Source: Actinomycetota bacterium
GTDB taxonomy: Bacteria > Actinomycetota > Actinomycetes > JACCUZ01
Assembly (NCBI GenBank): GCA_030841195.1
Contig: JAVEDA010000126.1
Coordinates: forward strand, 1 to 7,922
DNA length: 7,922 nt
Direction: 5' to 3'
The position numbers and the translations under genes are program-made. Positions 1 to 6,205 of the stretch are shown in pieces (position 1 is the first letter of the stretch; each line of letters opens with the position of its first letter). The notes beneath the pieces are model-generated. The model worked only from the letters and a program-made list of their open reading frames with translations. It ran no database searches and was not told where the DNA came from.

Positions 1-42
1 CGGTCGCGTAGCGACAGGTTCACCCGTCCGCCGGTCCGTTGG

Positions 43-849
43 TCAGGCCAGCGGGTCGGCGTCCGCGACCAGGCCCTCGAGCACGGCGACCAGGGCGCCG
101 ACCAGCGGTGGCCGGGCCGCCACCACCAGCGCCTCGCCCGCCGGGCGACCGTGCAGCCCGGTGACCACCGCGCCCGCCTCGGCGGCGACCAGCCCGCCGG
201 CCGCCAGGTCCCACGGCTTGAGCCCCTGCTCGTAGTAGCCGTCCACCCGGCCGGTGGCGAGGGCGCACAGGTCCAGCGACGCGGCCCCGGCCCGGCGCAC
301 GTCACGGACCTGCGGCAGCACCACCTGCAGCACCGCGGCCTGAGCGGCCCGGCGGCGCGGGTCGTAGCCGAAGCCGGTCGCGACCAGTGCCATCGCCAGC
401 TCCGGCGGCTCGCCCAGCACGAGGCGACGGCCGTCCAGCCAGGCGCCCTCGCCGCGCAGCGCAGTCCAGACCTCGCCGCTGACCGGGTTGACGACGGCAC
501 CCGCCACGACGTCGTCGCCGACCCGGGCCGCCACGCTGACGGCGTACGACGGGAGCTCGTAGAGGTAGTTGACGGTGCCGTCGATCGGGTCGACGACCCA
601 GGTGACGCCGCTGGTGCCGACGCGGGCAGCGCCCTCCTCGCCGAGGATGCCGTCGTCGGGGCGGGCGGTGGTGATCCGGTCGACCAGCAGCTGCTCGGCC
701 CGCTGGTCCATCTCGGTGACGATGTCGGTGACCGAGGTCTTGGTGGTCGCGACCCCGAGGTCCCGGGGGCGCTCGTCGACGATCAGCCGGCCCGCCTCCC
801 GGGCCATCTGCTCGGCCAGCGCGAGCAGCTCACGCGGGTCGACGGTCAC
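43..849 (-). CDS. suhB: Inositol monophosphatase family protein (SuhB-like)
   Basis: This is a Mg-dependent phosphatase of 268 residues, the usual family length, expected to act in the cytoplasm on myo-inositol-1-phosphate or a related sugar phosphate. Seen in the sequence: GEEG near residue 70 (metal-binding Glu pair), WVVDPIDGTVNYLYELP near residues 82-98 (the family signature WVIDPIDGTxNF with its two metal-binding Asp), and LKPWDLAAGGLVAAEAG near residues 208-224 (the C-terminal WDxAAG motif). The GTG start at 849 is chosen because it overlaps the hemH stop as GTGA, the protein then begins just ahead of the first conserved helix, and upstream codons belong to hemH in another frame. There is no clear Shine-Dalgarno, so translation is probably coupled to hemH. 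In actinobacteria these enzymes feed inositol for phosphatidylinositol and mycothiol; that role is inferred. Sister families (histidinol-phosphatase HisN, CysQ, ImpA) share the motifs, so the family is certain but the substrate and symbol are less so. Confidence 0.9.
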   Translation of the reverse strand: MTVDPRELLALAEQMAREAGRLIVDERPRDLGVATTKTSVTDIVTEMDQRAEQLLVDRITTARPDDGILGEEGAARVGTSGVTWVVDPIDGTVNYLYELPSYAVSVAARVGDDVVAGAVVNPVSGEVWTALRGEGAWLDGRRLVLGEPPELAMALVATGFGYDPRRRAAQAAVLQVVLPQVRDVRRAGAASLDLCALATGRVDGYYEQGLKPWDLAAGGLVAAEAGAVVTGLHGRPAGEALVVAARPPLVGALVAVLEGLVADADPLA

Positions 850-1931
850 GCCACGCCGCACAGGGCCGGCCGCTGCGGGTCGCGGGCGTTGGGACAGCAC
901 CCGGCGGGGCACACGTCGTGGCTCGCACCCAGCTCGCCCAGCGACCGGCGTACCGGCTCCTCGCCGCGGACGGCGGCAGCACGCTCCAGCACCAGCTCGC
1001 GCACCGCAGCGACGAACTGCGGGTCGGTGCCCACCGTGGCGGCCCGGGTGACCGGTAGCCCGACCCGCCGGGCGGTCGCGAGCGCCTCGGTGTCCAGGTC
1101 GTACTTGACCTCCATGTGGTCGGACACGAAACCGATGGGCACCAGCACGGCCGCCGGCACACCGTCGGCGACCAACCCTTCGAGGTGGTCGTTGGCGTCC
1201 GGCTCGAGCCACGGCTGGGTCGGCGGCCCGCTGCGGCTGCAGTAGACGAGGTCGAGCTCACGGTCGGTGTCGGTCGCCGCTGCGACGCCGGCCGTGACCA
1301 GCCGGGCCACGTCCCGGTGCTGGGCCGTGTAGGCATAGCCGTCGGGGCCGCTGCCCTCGTCCATGGCGGTCGGCACCGAGTGGGTCACGAAGACCAGGCG
1401 GGCACCGTCGCGCACCTCCGCGGGCAGTGCCGCCACCGCGGCCAGGGTGCTGGCCACCATCGCCTCGACGAAGCCCGGGTGGTTGAAGTAGTGCCGGATC
1501 CGGTCCACCTCGGGCGCCCGCTCGCCGAGCGGCGCGACTGCCGCCGCGAGGTCCTCCCGGTACTGGCGGCAGCCCGAGTAGGACGAGTAGGCCGACGTGA
1601 GCATCGCCAGCACCCGGCCGTGCCCGTCGGCCGCGATCCGGGCCATCTCCTGCGTCAGGTAGGGCGCCCAGTTGCGGTTGCCCCAGTAGACCGGCAGGTC
1701 CAGGCCGTGGGCCGCGAAGTCCGCCTCGATCGCGGCGACCAGCGCCCGGTTCTGCGCGTTGATCGGGCTGATGCCGCCGAAGCCGAGGTAGTGCTCGGCC
1801 ACCTCCAGCAGCCGTTCGGGCGGGATCCCGCGACCCCGCGTGACGTTCTCCAGGAACGGCAGCACGTCGTCCGGCCCTTCCGGCCCGCCGAAGGACACCA
1901 GCAGGAACGCGTCGTAGGGCGAGGTGCTCAC
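846..1931 (-). CDS. hemH: Ferrochelatase (coproporphyrin III type, CpfC/HemH)
   Basis: This enzyme inserts Fe(II) into a porphyrin. Actinobacteria use the coproporphyrin-dependent haem pathway, so coproporphyrin III is the expected substrate. The protein has 361 residues. Seen: LLVSFGGPEGPDDV at 10-23, FLENVTRGRGIP at 26-37, HYLGFGGISPINAQNR at 47-62, YWGNRNWAPYL at 82-92, the catalytic-region FVTHSVPTAMDEG at 181-193, and PIGFVSDHMEVKYDLDTEA at 265-283. Cys121 sits in YSGC, where ferrochelatases with a [2Fe-2S] cluster carry their internal ligand. The C-terminus has Cys341, Cys345 and Cys346 (CPAGCC) plus Cys358, so a cluster is likely. The GTG start at 1931 is chosen because it lies immediately ahead of the conserved first strand; frames further upstream run antisense to the transporter. 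The ribosome site is weak (GAAGAT about 8 nt upstream). The inositol-phosphatase gene follows with a GTGA overlap. In mycobacteria hemH lies behind inhA; here it heads its own transcript beside a divergent transporter. Confidence 0.96.
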   Translation of the reverse strand: MSTSPYDAFLLVSFGGPEGPDDVLPFLENVTRGRGIPPERLLEVAEHYLGFGGISPINAQNRALVAAIEADFAAHGLDLPVYWGNRNWAPYLTQEMARIAADGHGRVLAMLTSAYSSYSGCRQYREDLAAAVAPLGERAPEVDRIRHYFNHPGFVEAMVASTLAAVAALPAEVRDGARLVFVTHSVPTAMDEGSGPDGYAYTAQHRDVARLVTAGVAAATDTDRELDLVYCSRSGPPTQPWLEPDANDHLEGLVADGVPAAVLVPIGFVSDHMEVKYDLDTEALATARRVGLPVTRAATVGTDPQFVAAVRELVLERAAAVRGEEPVRRSLGELGASHDVCPAGCCPNARDPQRPALCGVA

Positions 1932-1982
1932 ATGCAGATCTTCGCAAGCCCGTCCCGGCGAGCCGCCGTCGGCCCGGTCCCG

Positions 1983-1988
1983 TACGGT
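1983..1988 (+). promoter_or_regulatory. Candidate -10 box for a leaderless transporter mRNA
   Basis: TACGGT fits the actinobacterial TANNNT -10 pattern. It ends 6 nt before the GTG at 1995, so transcription would begin at or next to the G of the start codon. No Shine-Dalgarno precedes that GTG, as expected of a leaderless mRNA. I see no convincing -35 element, and the box overlaps the 8-bp palindrome CCGTACGG at 1980-1987. The assignment is inferred from spacing only. Confidence 0.4.
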
Positions 1989-1994
1989 GCGGGC

Positions 1995-3173
1995 GTGCTG
2001 AGGCCCTACCGCGAGCTGCTCGCCACCCCGGGGGGCCTGCGGTTCTCCTCGGCGGCGTTCGTGGCCCGGATGCCGATCGCGATGATCGGGCTCGGTGTGG
2101 TGCTGCTCGTGGTCGCCGAGACCGGGCGGTACGGCCGGGCCGGCGCACTGTCCGCGACCTTCGCCTTCGTCAACGCCGGCGCGGCGCCGGCGATCGCCCG
2201 GCTGGTCGACCGGCTCGGGCAGCGCCGGGTCCTGCTCCGGGCGGTGCCGCTGCACCTGGTCGCGCTAGTCGCCTTCGTGGTGGTCGCCAGCCGGGACGCA
2301 CCGACCTGGGCGCTGGTGGTGACGATCGTGGTGGCCGCGCTCGCGGCGCCGTCGATCGGCTCGCTGGTGCGGGCCCGGTGGGGCTACGTGCTCGGGGACG
2401 ATCCGCGACTGGGCACCGCCTACGCGCTCGAGTCGGTGCTCGACGAGCTGATCTTCGTGCTCGGGCCGCTGATCGTCACGCTGCTCGCGACCCTGGTGGC
2501 GCCGCAGCTGGGGCTCCTCACGGCGGGCGTCCTGCTCGCGACCGGGACCGGGTTGCTGGTGAGCCACCGGGTCAGCGAGCCACCGCCGTCGCCGCACGCC
2601 GGCGACCACCCGTCGGCGCTGCGCAGCGAGGGCCAGCCGCCGCTGATGGCCGGGATGGTCTTCGTCGGCGGCGTGTTCGGGGCGGTCGAGATCAGCGCGG
2701 TCGCGTTCGCCGACGAGGCGGGGCACCGGGGCCTGGCCGGGCCGCTGCTGGCCTGCTATGCCGGTGGCAGCATGCTCTCGGGGATCGTCTTCGGGTCGCT
2801 GCGCGGGATGCTGCCGCCGCGCCGGTCGCTGCTGCTCGGCGCCGCGGTGATGACCGCGACGGTGGTAGCCCTGCCGTTCGTGTCGAACACCTGGCTGCTC
2901 GCCGCGCTGCTGGTGCTGGCGGGGGTGGGGATCGCGCCGACCCTGATCTCGGCGTTCTCGCTGTCCGAGCGGGTGGTACCGGCCGCAGCCCTGACCGAGG
3001 GCCTCACCTGGATGACGACGGCCCTGGTGATCGGGTTCTCGGCCGCCACCTGGGTGTCCGGCCGGCTGGTCGACTCGGCGGGGGTGCCGTGGGCGTTCGC
3101 GGTCGCCACCGGGTCCGGGGCGGTGGCGCTGCTGTTGTGCTGGGCCACCTACCGGCGGCTGCCGGCGACCTGA
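1995..3173 (+). CDS. Major facilitator superfamily transporter
   Basis: This is a polytopic inner-membrane transporter of 392 residues, the normal MFS size. Hydrophobic segments fill residues about 20-41, 50-68, 80-99, 104-122, 148-168, 172-190, 218-237, 246-266, 278-296, 299-321, 338-356 and 365-384, giving about twelve helices in two halves. The halves are split by a polar proline-rich loop at about 191-215. VDRLGQRRVLL at 71-81 matches MFS motif A between helices 2 and 3. The substrate cannot be read from the sequence; drug or metabolite efflux is the usual default for this type. The GTG at 1995 is preferred because the conserved N-terminal pattern (YRELLATPGGLRF) begins at once and a -10 box lies 6 nt upstream. 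An ATG at 1932 would add 21 polar residues and would abut the divergent hemH start, leaving no room for either promoter. The open frame extending upstream of 1932 runs antisense to hemH and is not coding. Confidence 0.88.
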   Translation: MLRPYRELLATPGGLRFSSAAFVARMPIAMIGLGVVLLVVAETGRYGRAGALSATFAFVNAGAAPAIARLVDRLGQRRVLLRAVPLHLVALVAFVVVASRDAPTWALVVTIVVAALAAPSIGSLVRARWGYVLGDDPRLGTAYALESVLDELIFVLGPLIVTLLATLVAPQLGLLTAGVLLATGTGLLVSHRVSEPPPSPHAGDHPSALRSEGQPPLMAGMVFVGGVFGAVEISAVAFADEAGHRGLAGPLLACYAGGSMLSGIVFGSLRGMLPPRRSLLLGAAVMTATVVALPFVSNTWLLAALLVLAGVGIAPTLISAFSLSERVVPAAALTEGLTWMTTALVIGFSAATWVSGRLVDSAGVPWAFAVATGSGAVALLLCWATYRRLPAT

Positions 3174-3210
3174 CCGGCGTACAGAGAGATATCGACAATT
3201 GCTCGCGACA

Positions 3211-3236
3211 GGCCGGGCGCGCCTGCGCGTCCGGCC
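3211..3236 (+). terminator. GC-rich hairpin, likely terminator of the transporter gene
   Basis: The arms GGCCGGGCGCG (3211-3221) and CGCGTCCGGCC (3226-3236) form an 11-bp stem around a CCTG loop. The only imperfection is G3217 against T3230, which pairs as G-U in a plus-strand RNA but would be a C-A mismatch in the opposite RNA, so it favours plus-strand function. It begins 38 nt after the transporter stop. There is no T-run after it, which is common for actinobacterial terminators. It could instead be a leader hairpin if sepH transcription begins upstream of it. Confidence 0.5.
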
Positions 3237-3249
3237 CGCACCTGCCACC

Positions 3250-3255
3250 TAGGCT
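3250..3255 (+). promoter_or_regulatory. Candidate -10 box for sepH
   Basis: TAGGCT fits TANNNT, lies downstream of the GC-rich hairpin, and would give a leader of about 65 nt to the preferred sepH start. No matching -35 sequence is visible. A competing candidate upstream of the hairpin is CTGACC at 3170-3175 with GACAAT at 3194-3199, spaced by 18 nt. Neither can be settled from sequence alone. Confidence 0.25.
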
Positions 3256-3327
3256 CGCCGGAGTCGGACCGATCCGACGACCGGGAGGCGGCGAGCGATG
3301 TGTGACGCGGTGACGCCAGAGGCCACG

Positions 3328-4185
3328 ATGACCGACCTTCGTCTCGTCGCCGTCACGCCGGAGCGCAACCATCTGGTCCTCGAGGACTCCGACAGCAGGC
3401 AGTTCAGGGTGCCCGTGGACGAGCGCCTCGCCGCTGCCCTGCGCACCCCCGAACGCTCCCGGCCAGGCCAGGTGGAGATCGCCTTGGAGAGTCAGCTCAG
3501 TCCCCGCGAGATCCAGGCCCGCGTACGCGCCGGGCACAGCGTCGACGAGGTCGCGGTCGCCGCGGGCGTCTCGACCGACCGGGTCGAGCGGTACGCCGCG
3601 CCGGTGCTGGCCGAGCGCGCCCACGTCGTGGAGCAGGCGCAGAAGGCGCCGGCCCGGCGCGCGACGGCAGGCAGCGCCCCCGCGCTGGGCGAGCTCGTCG
3701 ACGCGCGGCTGGCCGAGCAGAAGGTCGGGTCGGACTCGGTGTCCTGGGATGCCTGGCGCGGCGACGACGACCGGTGGACCGTGCGGCTCGGCTACCTCGG
3801 GGCCGGCCGGGCCCGCGAGGCCAGCTGGACCTTCGACCCGCGCGGCCGGGTGCTCGCCCCTGCCGACGACGAGGCACGCTGGCTGGTCGACGGCAGCGGC
3901 GCCGACCGGGTCGACGAGGACGCTCCCGCCGCGGTGCGCCGGCTGGCCGCCGTGCCGCGGGCGGCCGACGAGCCGAGCAGGTCTCCCGTCGACGAGGTCT
4001 ACGACCGCGAGGCGGACGAGGCCCGGGCGGCGATGTCATCGTCGGCGGCGCCGATGTCACCGTCGCCGCCGGGTCCTGCGGAACAGGTCGAGCCGGTCCG
4101 GCACGCGGCCTCGGCGACCCGGGGACGCCGCCAGCCGGTGCCGTCCTGGGACGACATCATGTTCGGCCCCCGCAAGCGCGACTGA
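3328..4185 (+). CDS. sepH: Septation protein SepH (DUF3071)
   Basis: SepH is an actinobacteria-specific division protein. In Streptomyces it binds FtsZ and stimulates its assembly, and its N-terminal part holds a helix-turn-helix motif. The 285-residue product shows LRLVAVTPERNHLVLED at 4-20 and FRVPVDERLAAALR at 26-39 (the conserved DUF3071 opening), then an HTH-like stretch at about 57-95 (LSPREIQARVRAG...VDEVAVAAGVSTDRVERY) including Gly80. A basic helix with LAERA follows, then a second conserved block containing SVSWDAWRGDDDRWTVRL at 137-154. A long acidic and Pro/Ser-rich linker spans about 190-265, and the C-terminal motif RRQPVPSWDDIMFG occupies 267-280. The start at 3328 is preferred because family members begin just before LRLV and an AGAGG lies 5 nt upstream. 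The in-frame ATG at 3298 (10 more residues, GGGAGG 9 nt upstream) is a real alternative. Nothing in the core is missing, so it should be functional. The convergent neighbour is thymidine kinase. Confidence 0.93.
   Translation: MTDLRLVAVTPERNHLVLEDSDSRQFRVPVDERLAAALRTPERSRPGQVEIALESQLSPREIQARVRAGHSVDEVAVAAGVSTDRVERYAAPVLAERAHVVEQAQKAPARRATAGSAPALGELVDARLAEQKVGSDSVSWDAWRGDDDRWTVRLGYLGAGRAREASWTFDPRGRVLAPADDEARWLVDGSGADRVDEDAPAAVRRLAAVPRAADEPSRSPVDEVYDREADEARAAMSSSAAPMSPSPPGPAEQVEPVRHAASATRGRRQPVPSWDDIMFGPRKRD
4030..4071 (+). repeat. Two-copy 21-nt tandem repeat inside the sepH linker
   Basis: Copies 4030-4050 and 4051-4071 agree at 17 of 21 positions and share the core CGATGTCA. They are in frame and encode AMSSSAA followed by PMSPSPP. 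The repeat lies in the low-complexity linker between the DNA-binding half and the C-terminal motif, so it should change linker length without harming the folded parts. Confidence 0.7.
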
Positions 4186-4207
4186 CCCGGTCCTCGTGTG
4201 AGCTCGA

Positions 4208-4231
4208 AATGATCACGGATCCGTGATCATT
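4208..4231. terminator. Perfect 24-bp palindrome between convergent genes; probable bidirectional terminator
   Basis: The arms AATGATCACG and CGTGATCATT flank GATC with no mismatch, giving a 10-bp hairpin with a 4-nt loop in either RNA. It lies 22 nt after the sepH stop and 99 nt past the thymidine-kinase stop, between two genes that point at each other. Only short T-runs flank it: TT on the plus strand and TTT on the minus strand. It is much richer in A+T than its surroundings and contains three GATC sites. It could instead be a dispersed genomic repeat or a protein-binding site. The rest of the 145-bp gap (4186-4330) shows only a weak 6-bp stem (ACCGCG 4240-4245 with CGCGGT 4256-4261) and no gene. 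Confidence 0.6.
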
Positions 4232-4330
4232 GGTGGTCAACCGCGCTGAAATCACCGCGGTAGGTGGAGGTTGGGCGCGGTAGGGGCTGGGTGAGCTGCG
4301 GTCGCTCGAGCTGCTGCGCCCGCTTGCCCG

Positions 4331-5026
4331 TCAGCAGGCGCGCGGCGGAAGCGCGCAGGCGGCCAGGTCGAACGGCAGCGCGTCGGCCTCCCGGGCCGCG
4401 GCGGCGCGAACCATTGCGTCCGAGACCGCGGTCATCCGGCGCATGTGGTGCCGTCGGCAGAGCACCTCATAGCCGACGGTGTCGCCGGCGTCGGTGTCGC
4501 CGACCACGACCTGCTCGCCCTCGACGACCATCACCCCGTTGATGGTCCGGGCGTTGTGGGTGGCCCGCGCGCCGCACCAGCACAGGGCCTCCACCTGCAG
4601 CACCTGGACCCGGTCGGCCAGCTCGATCAGCCGTTGCGAGCCCGGGAACAGCCGGGTCCGGAAGTCGGCGGTGATCCCGAACGCGAACACGTCGACGCCG
4701 AGCTCGTCGACCACCCGGGCCAGCTGCTCGGCGTGCACCGGGGAGTAGAACTGCACCTCGTCGCAGATCAGGTAGTCGACCCGGCCGCCGCGCATCCGCT
4801 CGTCGGCCACCACGTCCCAGAAGTCGAGCTCGTCGGTGACCTCGATCGCCGCCGTGGACAGCCCGAGGCGGCTGGACAGGGTCGCCGACCCGGCCCGGTC
4901 CAGGCGGGTGAAGATCAGCCCCTGCCGGCCGCGTTGGCGGTGGTTGTGGTCCATCTGCAGCGCCAGGGTCGACTTGCCGCAGTCCATGGTCCCGGAGAAG
5001 AAGACGAGCTCGGCCACGGCGCCCAT
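4331..5026 (-). CDS. tdk: Thymidine kinase (TK1-like family)
   Basis: This enzyme phosphorylates thymidine to dTMP with ATP in the cytoplasmic salvage pathway. The product has 231 residues. Seen: the P-loop SGTMDCGKST at 11-20, LIFTRLDRAG at 37-46 followed by SSRLG at 51-55, the Walker-B-like LICDEVQFYSP at 86-96 with the expected catalytic Glu90, FAFGITADFRTRLFPGS at 114-130 (start of the substrate lasso), and a structural zinc site with Cys149 and Cys151 (CWCG) and Cys190 with His193/His194 (CRRHH). The first zinc pair is Cys-x-Cys instead of the more common Cys-x-x-Cys; I recall this spacing from other actinobacterial thymidine kinases. The ATG at 5026 precedes the first beta-strand and has only a weak GGATGG ahead of it. 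The gene starts 33 nt after the phosphodiesterase stop, on the same strand, so it is probably the last gene of that transcript. Confidence 0.95.
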   Translation of the reverse strand: MGAVAELVFFSGTMDCGKSTLALQMDHNHRQRGRQGLIFTRLDRAGSATLSSRLGLSTAAIEVTDELDFWDVVADERMRGGRVDYLICDEVQFYSPVHAEQLARVVDELGVDVFAFGITADFRTRLFPGSQRLIELADRVQVLQVEALCWCGARATHNARTINGVMVVEGEQVVVGDTDAGDTVGYEVLCRRHHMRRMTAVSDAMVRAAAAREADALPFDLAACALPPRAC

Positions 5027-5059
5027 CGTGCCATCCGGCCGTCCGGCGAGGACACCGGT

Positions 5060-6205
5060 CTACGTGCGGTGCACGACCAGCGGCACGTCGATCTCGGCGC
5101 GGCTCAGGCCACCGTGCATCCCGATCATGCTCATCACCGCGGGTGGCAGCACCCGCGAGTCGACGACCACGTGGTCGGTGCGGGCCAGCGCCAGCAGGTC
5201 GCCCAGCCGCTCCCGCACGAACGGCTCGACCACCGGACCGTAGAAGCCGGCTGCCACCGCGTCCGCCTGCGGCAGCACCCAGAACGCGCCGCCGAGCGTC
5301 TCCTGCCAGGCGGCCCGCACCGCGTCGAGAGCGCCGGGACGGCAGTGCACCTGAACGCCGCGCAGGTCGCCGGACACCGCCTCGACACCGTCGGACAGCG
5401 CCGGCGTGGTCGCGACGTCCCAGCGGTCGGCCGGCCGCACGTCGACCATGCCGTGGTCGGAGGTCACCACCAGCGTGGTGCCGGCCGGCAGCGCGTCGAC
5501 CAGCTCGTCGACGGTGCGGTCGACCACCGCCAGCTCGGTCCGCCAGGCCGCCGACCGCGAGCCCTTGCGGTGCCCGGTGTGGTCGAGGGCGCCGTAGTAG
5601 CAGTAGACGAGTGCACGTTCTCCCCGGCGTACGGCGGTGGCGGTGGCCCGGACCCGGGCGGCGGGGAGCTCGGCCGCCGCGTACTCGCCGCCCCGCAGTG
5701 CGGCCGCGGTGAGCCCCTCGGTCGCGAACGGAGCCGGGCCGACCCGCGTCACCGCGACTCCGGCGGCCGTCGCCAGCTCGAAGGCGGTCGGCCGCGGCTG
5801 TAAGGCCGCGAGGTCGACCTGGGCCGGCATCGCAAGGGTGTTGACCACTCGGCCGTCGGCCAGGCGCAGCAGAAGCCCGGTGATGCCGTGCACCCCCGGG
5901 GTCAGGCCGGTGCCCAGCGACGTGAGCGCGATCGGAGTGGTGCTGGGGAACACGGAGGTGATCGAGCGACTGGCGGGCCCGTCCATCAGGGCCGTGAGGA
6001 CGGGGGCCTCGGCGGCGTGCGCGCGCAGGGCCTGGCTGCCGAGCCCGTCGACCAGGAGCACGACCACCCGCGAGGTGGGCTCGAGCCCGAGGCCGGGGCG
6101 GCCGCCGTCGACCCCCAATGCGTGCAGCGCGGCGGGCATGACGTCGGCCAGACATCCCCCGCCGTACGCCGGGGGGTCGGGCAGCGCGTCGGGCGCTGCG
6201 GTCAC
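5060..6205 (-). CDS. Alkaline-phosphatase-superfamily phosphodiesterase / nucleotide pyrophosphatase
   Basis: This is a 381-residue member of the type I phosphodiesterase/nucleotide pyrophosphatase family (PF01663), which uses two metal ions and a Thr or Ser nucleophile. Seen in order: VVVLLVDGLGSQAL at 47-60 (metal-binding Asp53), SVFPSTTPIALTSLGTGLTPGVHGITG at 84-110 in pieces (nucleophile Thr89 or Thr90), YYGALDHTGHRKG at 203-215 (Asp208 and His212), VVTSDHGMVDV at 246-256 (Asp250 and His251), and IGMHGGLSRAEIDVPLV at 361-377 (His364). All expected metal ligands are present, so it should be active. There is no signal peptide or membrane segment, so the protein is predicted cytoplasmic and the substrate is unknown. 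The GTG at 6205 overlaps the stop of the DUF5998 gene as GTGA, which fixes the start and implies coupled translation. Thymidine kinase follows after 33 nt; a link to nucleotide metabolism is only suggested by that position. Confidence 0.88.
   Translation of the reverse strand: MTAAPDALPDPPAYGGGCLADVMPAALHALGVDGGRPGLGLEPTSRVVVLLVDGLGSQALRAHAAEAPVLTALMDGPASRSITSVFPSTTPIALTSLGTGLTPGVHGITGLLLRLADGRVVNTLAMPAQVDLAALQPRPTAFELATAAGVAVTRVGPAPFATEGLTAAALRGGEYAAAELPAARVRATATAVRRGERALVYCYYGALDHTGHRKGSRSAAWRTELAVVDRTVDELVDALPAGTTLVVTSDHGMVDVRPADRWDVATTPALSDGVEAVSGDLRGVQVHCRPGALDAVRAAWQETLGGAFWVLPQADAVAAGFYGPVVEPFVRERLGDLLALARTDHVVVDSRVLPPAVMSMIGMHGGLSRAEIDVPLVVHRT

Noticed and set aside
1..23. Possible start of a next minus-strand gene (GTG at 23, reading V-N-L-S-L-R-D-R to the edge)
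   Set aside because: Only about seven codons are visible and the purine-rich GGACGG directly touches the GTG, leaving no normal spacing, so a start cannot be supported. The 42 bp after the phosphatase stop show nothing else.
1116..1931. Long plus-strand open frame continuous with the transporter
   Set aside because: It is exactly antisense to hemH, is full of Arg/His/Gln/Val with no domain, and is a codon-bias shadow of the high-GC ferrochelatase gene.
4240..4261. Second small hairpin, ACCGCG with CGCGGT, in the convergent gap
   Set aside because: Six pairs with a 10-nt loop occur readily by chance in DNA of this composition; it is mentioned only as part of the intergenic description.
4445..6155. 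Very long plus- and minus-strand open frames across tdk and the phosphodiesterase
   Set aside because: They are alternative frames of two well-supported genes, with low-complexity Arg/Gly/Pro-rich translations and no motifs.
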